DNA from: JBCCLJ01 sp039026915
GTDB lineage: Bacteria > Acidobacteriota > Thermoanaerobaculia > Multivoradales > Multivoraceae
Reading direction: 5' to 3'
NCBI GenBank assembly: GCA_039026915.1
Contig: JBCCLJ010000014.1
Coordinates: 1 to 59,373, forward strand
DNA length: 59,373 nt
Positions 33,235 through 42,471 of the stretch are shown here, in pieces. Below the pieces are notes generated by a model. The model saw only the letters and a program-made list of their open reading frames with translations, had not been told where the DNA came from and ran no database searches. Both the position numbers and the translations under genes were made by a program. Position 1 is the stretch's first letter. Every line of letters starts with the position of its first letter.

Positions 33235-35252
33235 GCGACCTGTTCCGGAATGACTTCGGCAATGCCCAGGTGCTCAGCCCGCGCGCGCGCCAGCTTGCCG
33301 GTCTCGAGGTCCCAATGCATCGCTGCGTAGTAGTCCTTCTTGAGATCGTGCAGCGGCACCTTGACGCCCTTGAGCGGCCCGGCGTCGAGCAGCCCGTCGC
33401 CCTCACCCAGCATGCGCGGATGCGGCTGGAAGTCCGAGGGCACTATGCCCTCGCGCACGTTGAAGGCGTTACGCAGCGCCTGGATGCGCTCGCCGCACTC
33501 GAGCAGTTCGGTCTCGGTCATCCCCCAACCGGTCAGAGAATTCACCATGTCGAGCCACGGCAGGCCACCCGTCAGGCTCGTGAACATGCACAGCCCGAGG
33601 CCGTTCATTGTCTGGTGCGCGTTGCTGTAGTGCGCCTGGGCGACGCCCTTGCCGTCGGTGCCCTTCCAACCGATCTTGACCTCCTTGGCGTCGATCGCCT
33701 CCGGGAGCGGGAAGCCCGCACCGAAGGTCTCGTTCCAAGAAGCGGAGCCGGCGGTGTGCCTTCCGGGCGTCGGATCGGAGATGTAGGTGACTCCCATGAG
33801 AGAGGTAAAGCGGGGATCGTGGTAGGCCGGCTCCTGACCGTGAACGTGCACGGCGAACTCCTCGCTACCCCGCCCGAGGTGCTGCGAGGCCGAGGCAGAC
33901 CCGTGGCGTAGCCACTCGCCGCATCCCTCGCCGCGCCCCATCTTTTCGGTGAGCAGCAGCGCTGCTTCGCCGTTGCCCCACCGCATGTCGACGCCGTCGA
34001 GATCCTCCGCGCTCAGCGCGCCGACCTCCATCGCTTCACAGACCCAGGCCAGCGTCGCTGACGAGCTGACGGCGTCCATGCCGTAGCGATTGCAGGCGTC
34101 GTGACAGGCGGTCACCGTCTCGAGGTCGTCGTTGACCAGATTGGCGCCGAAGCCGACGATCGTCTCGTAGTCGGGCCGGCGCACGTCGGAGAGCCCGCGC
34201 TTCTTGATGCCGACGATCCCCTTGCAGGGTGCCGGGCAGTCGCCGCACGAGAGCTTCTTCGTCAGGATCTTGTCGACTTCGGCGCCGTCCAGTTTGTAGC
34301 CCTTCTTCGACAGCGGGAAGTCGCGCGAGCCGACCCCTTTCCAGTTCTTCACCGGCCCGTCGCCGTTCTCGACGGAGAGCGCGACCGCAGCGGTCGTTCC
34401 CCGATCGGACCAGAGCTGCCGCATCGCCGGCTCTGGCGACTCGATCTTGAGACCGAGCTTGGCGAACATCTGGTACATGAAACCCATGTAGCGCTTGGGC
34501 TTGGCGGCCCAGACGACGAACCGCATGAGCGGCGAGATTGAGCTGCGGTACTCCTTGTTCACCGTCTCACAGTGACCGCGGAAGGCCGCCTCGTCGTGGA
34601 TCGGCACCGGCTGGTCGCTGCTGCCGACGACGACCGCCTTGAGGTTCTTGCTGCCGTAAATGGCGCCGAACCCCTGCCGACCGAAGGCGTGATAGCGATC
34701 GTTCATGACCGAAGCGATACGCGCCATGCCTTCACCGGCCGGACCGATCGCCGAAACGCCGACGGTCCGCTTCGTGCCAAAGCGGCTCTGCATCGCGTCG
34801 AAGACCTCCGGGATCTCCTGACCCCAGAGATCGCCCGCCGGCTCGAAGCGCACCTCGCCGTTCTGGACGATGAGCAGCGTCGGCTCTTCCGCCCGTCCTT
34901 TCACGACGAGCGCGTCGTAGCCCGAGTTGCGAATGTGACTCGCAACGCTGCCACCCGAATTGGAGTCGGCCCAGGTGTTGGTCAGAGGCGACTTACCGAC
35001 GATTTGGATGCGCCCAGAGAACGGCGTCTTCACTCCGGTCAGGAGTCCAGAGACGATGGCAAAGCACGCCTCGGGTGCGAGTGCGTCGGTTCCCGTCGGG
35101 AAGTGGTGGTGCATCAGGTAAGCACCGATTCCGTAGCCCCCGAGGAACTTGCGATAGACGTCGGCTGGGATCTCTTCGGCGCTCGTGCTCTTCGTCGAAA
35201 GATCGACAATCAAGACTTTCCCGTGCATGCCGTAGTGGCCGCTTTCGCTCAT
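33231..35252 (-). CDS. Aldehyde:ferredoxin oxidoreductase family tungstoenzyme
   Basis: This 673-residue enzyme belongs to the tungsten-pterin aldehyde:ferredoxin oxidoreductase family. It has the N-terminal GKVLIVDLST and FLGGYGIGAYLM region, FSGRIQIVGKSPLT, and cluster ligands in CGDCPAPCKG near residues 336-343, with a fourth Cys in GLGLCMF. These should hold one [4Fe-4S] cluster near the bis-pterin. The usual reaction is oxidation of an aldehyde (or carboxylate reduction) with low-potential electrons. I chose the ATG at 35252 because GGAGAGGAA lies just before it, whereas the ATG at 35267 is inside that ribosome-binding site. The MoaD-like gene follows with ATGA overlap. Its role in an apparently aerobic genome is unclear. 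Confidence 0.93.
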   Translation of the reverse strand: MSESGHYGMHGKVLIVDLSTKSTSAEEIPADVYRKFLGGYGIGAYLMHHHFPTGTDALAPEACFAIVSGLLTGVKTPFSGRIQIVGKSPLTNTWADSNSGGSVASHIRNSGYDALVVKGRAEEPTLLIVQNGEVRFEPAGDLWGQEIPEVFDAMQSRFGTKRTVGVSAIGPAGEGMARIASVMNDRYHAFGRQGFGAIYGSKNLKAVVVGSSDQPVPIHDEAAFRGHCETVNKEYRSSISPLMRFVVWAAKPKRYMGFMYQMFAKLGLKIESPEPAMRQLWSDRGTTAAVALSVENGDGPVKNWKGVGSRDFPLSKKGYKLDGAEVDKILTKKLSCGDCPAPCKGIVGIKKRGLSDVRRPDYETIVGFGANLVNDDLETVTACHDACNRYGMDAVSSSATLAWVCEAMEVGALSAEDLDGVDMRWGNGEAALLLTEKMGRGEGCGEWLRHGSASASQHLGRGSEEFAVHVHGQEPAYHDPRFTSLMGVTYISDPTPGRHTAGSASWNETFGAGFPLPEAIDAKEVKIGWKGTDGKGVAQAHYSNAHQTMNGLGLCMFTSLTGGLPWLDMVNSLTGWGMTETELLECGERIQALRNAFNVREGIVPSDFQPHPRMLGEGDGLLDAGPLKGVKVPLHDLKKDYYAAMHWDLETGKLARARAEHLGIAEVIPEQVA

Positions 35253-35401
35253 GCTGTTCCTCTCCATCAGGGGTCGGAACGCCGCTGGCGAGCGCTTTGG
35301 AGGATGCGCTGCAGACGCCCGACGAACTCAAAGGGTTGAGAGAAGAATACACGTTCGGATCTCGGCCGCTCGCCGGCGCTTGGAGAGACCGGCGGCGCGC
35401 C

Positions 35402-38233
35402 CTACTCCCGCACCGGCGCGACGTCTCGATCGTCGACGGCCGCGGCGACGGCGTCGTGGAAGCGTCCTCGCAGCCTGACCAGCTTGCGGTTCTCGCGCGT
35501 CGGATGCACTCGATTCGTCAGAAGAACCACGACCAGCTCGAGTTCCGGATCGATCCAGAGCGACGTGCCGGTGAAGCCGGTGTGACCGAAAGAGGCGTTC
35601 GAGAAGTAACGCCCGGCGGAGCTGGGCGACGAGGGAGTGTCCCATCCAAGAGCCCGACTGCTTTGCGGGACGCGCTCGGCACGCGAGGTGAATCTCGCGA
35701 CCGTGCGCCCCGACAGGAAGCGACGCCCGTCGAGAGTTCCGCCGTTGAGCATCATCTGACCGAAGCGTCCGAGGTCGACAGCATCGGCGAAGAGTCCGGC
35801 GTGAGCGGCGACCCCTCCCAAGGAGGCCGCGTTCTCGTCGTGCACCTCGCCTTGAACGACGACGCCGCGCCAGGGATCGTCTTCGGTCGGAGGAATCAGC
35901 GATCGCTGGCTCTCCGCCGGACGATAGCCGGCCGACGGGAGGTCGAGCGGACGGAAGATCTCGCGATCCGCCACCACGTCGAGCGGTTCGCCCCAGAGTC
36001 TCTCCAGGATCTCTCCGAGGAGCAGCAGGCCCAGATCGGAGTAGCGCATCTCGGTCCCGGGCTCGCTCTGTAGAGGTAGCTCGTAAATCTCCGCCAGCGC
36101 TGCGCGACGCGCCTGGGTTCTGGAGAGACCGGCGTTGCGGGCGTAGAGATCGGTCCACCAGAGGACTCCGCTCGAGTGTGACAGCAGATCGCCGACGAGT
36201 ACCCGAGAGCGCGTCTCGGTGTCTCTCTCGGCAAACTCGGGCAGGTAGGTCGCGACCGGCACGTCCAGGTCCAGGAGCCCCATCTCGACCGAGCGCATGG
36301 CCAGGGTCGTCGTGACGACGACCTTGGTCAAGGACGCCAGGTCATAGCGCGTGCTTCTCTTCACCCTCGGCGCATCTTCGTCGTAGGAGAAGGCGCCGAG
36401 AGCACGCTGCAGGACCAGGCGACCGCGGCGCGCGACGAGCACCGAAGCACCCGGCATCGCCCCGTCCTCGATCGCCGACTGCAGCAGACCGACGGCCGCC
36501 TCGAGACGCACGGCAGAGAGGCCGACGGACTGCGGACTCGCGATCTGCAAACGGCTCTGCGAGGTCAGCTTCAGGCCCGAGCCAACGGGCCAGCGCTCGG
36601 TGGCGATCGGCAGCACGCCTTCGACGTCGCGCTCGGCAAAGAGAGCCGCGGCGACGGCGCTCTGCATCGGCTCCGAGCCTTCGTAGGCGGCAATCACCGC
36701 GACGTCTTCCGGCAGGTCGGAGAGGCGATGTGGGGATCCGAAGCCGACGACCACGGTGGGAAGACCACCGCCCACGGCCTCCAGCATCGCGGCCACTTCT
36801 TCGGAAGAGGCCGACGCCACAGCGAGGACGACGATCTCCTCCGCCGGAGCCGGGCCGGCAAAGGGCTGGCGCTCATCGGCAACGGTTTCCTCCCCGGCGA
36901 CGACGACCTCCGTGCGCCACTCGAGCTGGCGCCTGAGGACGTCGAATCGGCCTGCCTCACTCGCCGCCATCAGCAGACGGACTCGAGGCGGGTCAAAGGA
37001 GCTCAAGGGCAGAGTGTCTTCCCCTGTCTCCAGAACGGTGACGGCACGGGCAAAGAGGGACGCGGTCTCTCCGCCGCCGACGTCGACTGCCCGTTCGTTT
37101 GGAATTCGAGGACCCGCCTTCGCCTGCAGCACGCGTCGCGCAGCGTCGGCGACACGGTCGCGGTCGAGGCGCCCGGACTCGACGGCCTCGAGGAGCGCCC
37201 GACGCACGGCGCTCGGCGAAGCCGGCTTCAGGAGCACGTCGACTCCGGCAGCGACCGCTTCGACCGCGGCCTGCCCCTCCGTCACTCCGAAGCCAGCGCC
37301 GACCATGTCGAGCGCGTCCGAAACGATGAGACCACGGAAGCCCAGCTCTTCCCGGAGGAGTCCCTCCAGCACTTCGGGCGAGCGGGAGACGGGGCGATCG
37401 CTACGGCCATCCAGAGCCGGCACCGCAATGTGCCCAGCCATGATCGCCGTCGCCCCCGCCTCGATCGCGCGCACGAACGGCACGAGCTCACGGCGACGGA
37501 GAGTCGCCTCGGAAGCCTCGAGGACCGGCAGACCGAGATGAGAATCGACGACGGTGGCACCGTGGCCGGGGAAGTGCTTCACCGCGCCCAAGAGTCCGGC
37601 GTCGTCGAGCTCGTCCACATACGCAGCGACCAGCCGCGCGACCCCTTCCGGTTCGGAGCCGAACGAACGCGAAGCGATCACCGTGTTGAGCGGCTCTGTC
37701 CACAGGTCCGCAACCGGGGCCAGGACGAGTCCGACCCCCAATTCGGATGCCTCGCGCGCGGTCACTCGAGCGAGCTGACGGACGAGGTCTTCGGCGCCGA
37801 CTCCGCTCGCCGCCAGCGACAGCGCCCGGGGAAAGCGCGTTGCCCCGGCGACGCGCATCGCCGCACCCCACTCGTAGTCCGAGGAGACGAGGAGCGGAAT
37901 CGGTGCGACCGCCTGCAGCTGATCGACCAGGAAACGTGTCGACAGGGGATCGCCGGCGAAGAGCACGATGCCGCCAATGTGCCCGGCCGCGGCGTCGGCG
38001 AGCAGCGCCTCGAGCTGCGGATCCCCAGGCCGCAAGTAGCGACCGTCGATGCCGGGATGGACGAGCTGCCCAACCTGCTGCTCCAGGGTCAGAGACAGTG
38101 CTTCGGGAGCTGGTGCGCTGGCGGGCTGCGCCGAAAGCACGGGAGACAGCAGCAGCGACGAGAGAACCCAGAGCGCCGCAGAGATCGAGAGCAGCAGGCT
38201 CGCCCACCGAGCGGGCTTGTCGGAACGCGTCAC
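35402..38233 (-). CDS. Secreted GH3 N-acetylglucosaminidase fused to AmiE-type serine hydrolase
   Basis: This 943-residue fusion starts with a membrane-spanning or signal helix (residues 10-33). The GH3 domain follows with KHFPGHG at 219-225, D230-S-H232 and the nucleophile D306 in SDALDM, the NagZ-type signature. A GH3 C-terminal-like region spans about 385-535. The last third is a class C beta-lactamase-fold hydrolase with ASLTK (Ser-x-x-Lys), YSDLG, VHDENA and HTGFTG, close to B. subtilis AmiE, an N-acetylmuramyl-L-alanine amidase encoded beside NagZ. The fusion could strip peptides and GlcNAc from peptidoglycan fragments outside the cytosol. The GTG start is supported by a full promoter ending six nt before it. 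Confidence 0.9.
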   Translation of the reverse strand: MTRSDKPARWASLLLSISAALWVLSSLLLSPVLSAQPASAPAPEALSLTLEQQVGQLVHPGIDGRYLRPGDPQLEALLADAAAGHIGGIVLFAGDPLSTRFLVDQLQAVAPIPLLVSSDYEWGAAMRVAGATRFPRALSLAASGVGAEDLVRQLARVTAREASELGVGLVLAPVADLWTEPLNTVIASRSFGSEPEGVARLVAAYVDELDDAGLLGAVKHFPGHGATVVDSHLGLPVLEASEATLRRRELVPFVRAIEAGATAIMAGHIAVPALDGRSDRPVSRSPEVLEGLLREELGFRGLIVSDALDMVGAGFGVTEGQAAVEAVAAGVDVLLKPASPSAVRRALLEAVESGRLDRDRVADAARRVLQAKAGPRIPNERAVDVGGGETASLFARAVTVLETGEDTLPLSSFDPPRVRLLMAASEAGRFDVLRRQLEWRTEVVVAGEETVADERQPFAGPAPAEEIVVLAVASASSEEVAAMLEAVGGGLPTVVVGFGSPHRLSDLPEDVAVIAAYEGSEPMQSAVAAALFAERDVEGVLPIATERWPVGSGLKLTSQSRLQIASPQSVGLSAVRLEAAVGLLQSAIEDGAMPGASVLVARRGRLVLQRALGAFSYDEDAPRVKRSTRYDLASLTKVVVTTTLAMRSVEMGLLDLDVPVATYLPEFAERDTETRSRVLVGDLLSHSSGVLWWTDLYARNAGLSRTQARRAALAEIYELPLQSEPGTEMRYSDLGLLLLGEILERLWGEPLDVVADREIFRPLDLPSAGYRPAESQRSLIPPTEDDPWRGVVVQGEVHDENAASLGGVAAHAGLFADAVDLGRFGQMMLNGGTLDGRRFLSGRTVARFTSRAERVPQSSRALGWDTPSSPSSAGRYFSNASFGHTGFTGTSLWIDPELELVVVLLTNRVHPTRENRKLVRLRGRFHDAVAAAVDDRDVAPVRE

Positions 38234-38239
38234 GCGACG

Positions 38240-38268
38240 ATTCTCGAAGTCTCGAGACCCACTGTCAA
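38240..38268 (-). promoter_or_regulatory. Near-consensus promoter producing a leaderless GTG start
   Basis: On the minus strand TTGACA (38268-38263), a 17-nt spacer and GAGAAT (38245-38240) are followed after six nt by the GTG at 38233. Transcription would begin at that codon. There is no ribosome-binding site. It is the clearest leaderless promoter in the window. Confidence 0.65.
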
Positions 38269-38310
38269 ACCGGGCGCCGCGCGGCGGCCATGCGACAATC
38301 GGCGGCCTCG

Positions 38311-39849
38311 ATGCACGCTCTCGACCTCTTCGTTCTCGGCGGCTACCTGGCTCTCGTCGCGGCCGTCGGGCTCCGCGCCGGACGCCAGACGACGACGGCC
38401 ACTGACTACGCCCTCGCCGGAAGGTCACTCCCCGCCTGGGCGGTCGGACTCTCGATCGTCGCCACGGAGACGAGCGCGCTGACCTTCATCGGCGCTCCGA
38501 TCCAGTCGCTCCGAGGCGACTGGACCTACGCACAGCTGGCGCTCGGCTCTGCGTTGGGCCGCCTCCTCGTCGGATCGCTGCTGATCGGCGCCTTCTACCG
38601 CGCAGGCGTCGTCACGGTTTACGACTTTCTCGGCCAACGCTTCGGTGTGCTCTCCCAGACCGTCGCCACCGTACTCTTCACCGTAGGCCGACTGCTGGGC
38701 AGCGGAGTCCGGCTCTACGGCGGCGCCATCGCGCTCGTGGTCGTCGCGCGCATCCCCTTCCCAATGGCCATCGCACTGATCGCGGGCGTCGCCGTCGCCT
38801 ACACGATGCTCGGCGGGCTGCGCTCGGTGGTCTGGACCGACGTGATCCAGGGCCTCCTCCTCGGCGGCGGAGCGCTTCTCGCTCTCTACACCCTCTTCCA
38901 AGGGCTCGATCAGCCCGTTGCAGAGCTGGTCGCGCAGCTGCGGGCCGACGACAGCCACTCGAAGCTGCGGTTCTTCGACTTCACCCCGAGCCTGCAGATC
39001 GCCTACACCTTCTGGGCTGGCCTCATCGGCAGCACCGTCTTGACGATGTCGACCCACGGCACAGATCAGGACATGATCCAGCGCGCGCTCGCCTGCGAGG
39101 ACGCGTCAGCAGCGCGACGCAGCCTGGCACTCAGCGCGCTGATCTCGGTGCCCATCACCCTGCTCTTTCTCGGCGTCGGCTCGCTCCTCTGGCTGACGTT
39201 CGCGGGAGACACCGGTGCCGCGGCCAAGGCGGCCGAGATCGCCCAGCAGCAGGGCTTCGCCAGCGACGCGCGCGGCTTCGACTTCCTCTTCCCCGTCTAC
39301 ATTCTCGAGTCGCTGCCCGTCGGGCTGCGCGGGCTCATCCTGGCCGCGCTCTTCGCCACGGCGATGTCGAGCCTCGACTCCGCCGTCTCGGCGCTCGCTT
39401 CGACGACGACGCACTCGCTCGTGCGTCCGTGGCTGCAGCACGCCGGCCGGCCTCTGACCGACGAGGGTTTCGTCCGCTGGGCACGCGGACTGGCTCCGGC
39501 GTTCGGCCTTCTCCTGGTGCTCGTCGCACTCGTCGTCTGGTTGCGAGAAGGCGCTGGAGATGCGCAGAGCGGTTTCGGCGTGCTCGCCCTCGGACTCAAG
39601 GTCCTGACCTGGATCTTCCCGCCGCTCCTGGGCATCTTCCTCGTCGGCACGCTCAGCCAACGCGGCAGCGATCGCGGCAACCTGATCGCGCTCGCCACAG
39701 GCATCGGCTCCCTGCTGCTGATCGAGGCCTGGCCGGCTCTCTTCGGTGTGCCTTCGCCCTGGGCTTGGACCTGGAACCCGGTCGTCGGGTGCGCTCTCAG
39801 CGGCCTCGTCGCGCTGGCCTTTGCTCCCAGAAAGACCGAGGCTGCCTGA
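38311..39849 (+). CDS. Sodium:solute symporter (SSS family)
   Basis: This 512-residue inner-membrane transporter has about 13 hydrophobic segments and typical SSS motifs: YALAGRSLPAWAVGLSIVATETSA (N-terminal, sodium-site region), LGGLRSVVWTDVIQ and ALFATAMSSLDSAVSALAS. It imports a solute with sodium. An ATG at 38290 would add seven residues; neither has a clear ribosome-binding site. It is divergent from the GH3-AmiE fusion with a gap of less than 80 nt, so an amino sugar or muropeptide-derived sugar is a reasonable guess. SSS members are also known for sialic acids, sugars and amino acids. Confidence 0.92.
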   Translation: MHALDLFVLGGYLALVAAVGLRAGRQTTTATDYALAGRSLPAWAVGLSIVATETSALTFIGAPIQSLRGDWTYAQLALGSALGRLLVGSLLIGAFYRAGVVTVYDFLGQRFGVLSQTVATVLFTVGRLLGSGVRLYGGAIALVVVARIPFPMAIALIAGVAVAYTMLGGLRSVVWTDVIQGLLLGGGALLALYTLFQGLDQPVAELVAQLRADDSHSKLRFFDFTPSLQIAYTFWAGLIGSTVLTMSTHGTDQDMIQRALACEDASAARRSLALSALISVPITLLFLGVGSLLWLTFAGDTGAAAKAAEIAQQQGFASDARGFDFLFPVYILESLPVGLRGLILAALFATAMSSLDSAVSALASTTTHSLVRPWLQHAGRPLTDEGFVRWARGLAPAFGLLLVLVALVVWLREGAGDAQSGFGVLALGLKVLTWIFPPLLGIFLVGTLSQRGSDRGNLIALATGIGSLLLIEAWPALFGVPSPWAWTWNPVVGCALSGLVALAFAPRKTEAA

Positions 39850-39860
39850 GCGAGGCGCCG

Positions 39861-41057
39861 TCAGTCGCCCAGAAGCTCCAACGAGCTGATCGCTCGCTCC
39901 AGGAACTCCGCGGCCCCGAGGTCTGACTTGCCCTGAAAGACGGTGCCCCTGCCGCCGCCCCTCGCTCCGAGCTCGTCGCAGAGCTTCCTGCCGAAGCTCT
40001 GCGCATCGAGATCTTCGGCGACGGCGACCGCCCAGGGGCCGGACGAGCTGGCGATGACGACGCAGCGCACCACGCTCGCTTCAGAAGAACGCGCTGCGAA
40101 CCCGCGGGCAACACGACTCACCGCTTCGCCTCCCAGCGGATCGACCGACTGCGCGACGATTTCGGTGTCCGCCGCGAGCGCCCCTTCGACCCAACTCTCG
40201 ACCAGGAGCTCGCCCGCCGAGCGCAGTTCCTTCTGCAGCGACTGGACCTGACGCTTCTTCTTGGCGGCGAGAGACTCGAGCTCGTCGTCGGCCCCCTCCA
40301 GGACACCACGGAGCCCGGTCAGGAGCGTTTCGCGCTCCCCGAGACGCGCCCTCACGCGGCGACCGGCAACCCAGAAGAGGCGCGTGCCTCCCCGCATCTC
40401 CTCACGGCCGAGGAGCTTGAGCGTCTCCGCCTCCGCGGTCGATGCGAGGTGAGTACCACCGCAGGTGTTGAGGTCGATGCCGTCGATCTCGACCAGCCGC
40501 ACCAGGCCCTCATGCCCGTCGGGGAGACCGCGCGAGCGCACCTCCAGCCCTGCGAGGTCCTCCGGCGACACCCAGCGGTCGGTGACCGGGAGCGCGCTTC
40601 GCAAGACTTCGTTGACTTCCTCCTCCAGCTCGTCGAGCTGACGAGCCTTCAGTCCAGCGACCGCGATCTCGACGTCGCACACAGCCTCGCCGAGGTGAAA
40701 CGCCGTCGTCTTCCATCCGTGTCGATCTTCGGCAAGCGCCGAAAGCACGTGCTGCGCCGTGTGCTGCTGCATGTGATCGAACCGCCGTGCCCAGTCGAGA
40801 TGAACCTCAGCGCTGCCCCGCGCCTCGTTCCAGGGCTCGGCGAGCTCGTGCACGATCGTGCCGCCTTCGGAGCGCACTGCCGTCACCGTGATCTCTCGGC
40901 CGTCGAAGACCAGTCGACCGACGTCGTGCGGCTGACCGCCCCCCGTGGGATAGAGCACGGTGTCGGCCAAGACGACGCCAAGCCCCTCGTCCCGCACGGA
41001 GACGACTTCGGTGGCGAGATGTCGGCGGTAGGAATCGAGATGGTAGGCGGCGTTCAT
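39861..41057 (-). CDS. Alanyl-tRNA editing protein (AlaX long type, DHHA1 domain)
   Basis: This 398-residue protein corresponds to the editing and C-terminal domains of alanyl-tRNA synthetase without the catalytic core. It hydrolyses Ser-tRNA(Ala) or Gly-tRNA(Ala). The zinc-binding motif is present as H99-x3-H103 in HMQQHTAQHVL and the later CGGTH near residue 200. A coiled-coil (about 255-285, AAKKKRQVQSLQKEL) and a DHHA1 domain ending RGGGRGTVFQGKSD follow. The start ATG has GAGGAG upstream. It is divergent from the MetY-type gene with a 112-nt gap and convergent with the symporter. Confidence 0.92.
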   Translation of the reverse strand: MNAAYHLDSYRRHLATEVVSVRDEGLGVVLADTVLYPTGGGQPHDVGRLVFDGREITVTAVRSEGGTIVHELAEPWNEARGSAEVHLDWARRFDHMQQHTAQHVLSALAEDRHGWKTTAFHLGEAVCDVEIAVAGLKARQLDELEEEVNEVLRSALPVTDRWVSPEDLAGLEVRSRGLPDGHEGLVRLVEIDGIDLNTCGGTHLASTAEAETLKLLGREEMRGGTRLFWVAGRRVRARLGERETLLTGLRGVLEGADDELESLAAKKKRQVQSLQKELRSAGELLVESWVEGALAADTEIVAQSVDPLGGEAVSRVARGFAARSSEASVVRCVVIASSSGPWAVAVAEDLDAQSFGRKLCDELGARGGGRGTVFQGKSDLGAAEFLERAISSLELLGD

Positions 41058-41169
41058 CGGTCTCCTCGTGACAAGCTGCGAGCGTTCCGCCGCGCCGAGC
41101 GACGGGTGCTTAGCCTACTGGCGGTCCCTTCGGCGTGTCGCCCTCTTTTCCAACACGCCGGAGTCACCG

Positions 41170-42471
41170 ATGAGCCGCCTGACCTGGGATCTCGCAACGC
41201 TGAGCCTGCACGCCGGACAGCAACCGGACGCGCAGACCGGAGCGCTCGCCGTTCCGGTCCACAACTCGACCGCCTTCGTCTTCGACGACGCCGAGACGGC
41301 GGGCGAGCTGTTCGACGTGGCGCGCGCCGGCCACCTCTACTCACGCATCAGCAACCCGACCGTCGCTGCCTTCGAGGAGCGCATTGCCGCACTCGAAGGG
41401 GGCGTCGGCGCCGTGGCCACGGCCTCCGGCCAGGCGGCGCTCCATCTCACCGTGGCGACGCTGCTCGAAGCGGGTGATCACATCGTCGCCTCCCGCGCAC
41501 TCTACGGCGGTTCCACGACGCTGCTCGCTCACACGATGCGCCGCTTCGGAATCGAGACGACCTTCGTCGATCCCGGCGAGCCCGACAGCTTCACCGAGGC
41601 GCTGAAGGAGCGAACCCGGCTCTTCTTCGCCGAAACGATCGGCAACCCGAGACTGCCCGTGCTCGACGTCGAAGCGGTGGCCGCTCAGGCTCGGTCGGCC
41701 GGCGTGCCGCTCGTCGTCGACAGCACTCTGGCAACGCCCTGTCTGGCCCGGCCGATCGAGCACGGCGCGGACCTGGTGATCCACTCGGCGACCAAGTTTC
41801 TGGGCGGCCACGGCGTCAGCCTCGGCGGAGTCGTCGTCGACGGCGGCGGCTTCGACTGGGCCCGAGGCTTCGCGCAGATGCGCGAGCCTCATCCCGGCTA
41901 TCACGGCATTCGTTTCGGAGAGCAATTCGGCAACCTCGCCTTCCTCATGAAGGCACGACTCGAGGGACTGCGCGACTTCGGTGCCTGTCTTCACCCGCAG
42001 GCGGCCTTTTATCTGCTGCAGGGCCTCGAGACGCTGCCGCTGCGCATGCGAAAGCATTGCGCCAACGCTCTCGAGATCGCGCACAGGCTCGAGACACACG
42101 AACAGGTGGAGTGGGTGAACTACCCCGGACTCGAGACGGACTCGGAGTACGCCGCCGCCCAGCGCTACCTGCCGGAGGGGGCGGGAGCTCTGGTGACCTT
42201 CGGCGTGCGCGGCGGGCGCGACGCCGCCGCGAAGCTCATCGAGTCGCTGGAACTCTTCACCCACGTCGCCAATCTCGGCGACGCCAAAAGCCTCGTCATC
42301 CATCCAGCGAGTACGACGCATCGCCAGCTCGCCGAAGAGGAGCTCGAGAGCGCCGGGCTGACGGACAACCTGATCCGCCTCTCCGTCGGCTTGGAGTCGA
42401 TCGGCGATCTGGTCGCGGACCTGGAGCGTGCTCTCAAGATCGTCGCGCGGAAGTTCGGGGGCGCCCAGTGA
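41170..42471 (+). CDS. O-acetylhomoserine sulfhydrylase-like PLP enzyme (MetY type)
   Basis: This 433-residue Cys/Met-metabolism PLP enzyme has YSRISNPTV, ASGQAALH (phosphate-binding region), the family's substrate-loop region and the PLP lysine in HSATKFLGGHG. The length and the late NLGDAKSLVIHPASTTH segment fit O-acetylhomoserine sulfhydrylase, which makes homocysteine (or methionine) from O-acetylhomoserine and sulfide (or methanethiol). Methionine gamma-lyase is a close alternative. The start is decided by GGAG nine nt before the ATG. The next gene overlaps its stop codon (GTGA) and encodes an alpha/beta hydrolase, so they are coupled. Confidence 0.92.
   Translation: MSRLTWDLATLSLHAGQQPDAQTGALAVPVHNSTAFVFDDAETAGELFDVARAGHLYSRISNPTVAAFEERIAALEGGVGAVATASGQAALHLTVATLLEAGDHIVASRALYGGSTTLLAHTMRRFGIETTFVDPGEPDSFTEALKERTRLFFAETIGNPRLPVLDVEAVAAQARSAGVPLVVDSTLATPCLARPIEHGADLVIHSATKFLGGHGVSLGGVVVDGGGFDWARGFAQMREPHPGYHGIRFGEQFGNLAFLMKARLEGLRDFGACLHPQAAFYLLQGLETLPLRMRKHCANALEIAHRLETHEQVEWVNYPGLETDSEYAAAQRYLPEGAGALVTFGVRGGRDAAAKLIESLELFTHVANLGDAKSLVIHPASTTHRQLAEEELESAGLTDNLIRLSVGLESIGDLVADLERALKIVARKFGGAQ

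Noticed and set aside
42057..42467. N-terminal extension of the alpha/beta hydrolase into the MetY-type gene
   Set aside because: The extension is a different reading frame of a conserved PLP enzyme; the GTG overlapping the stop gives a normal-length hydrolase.
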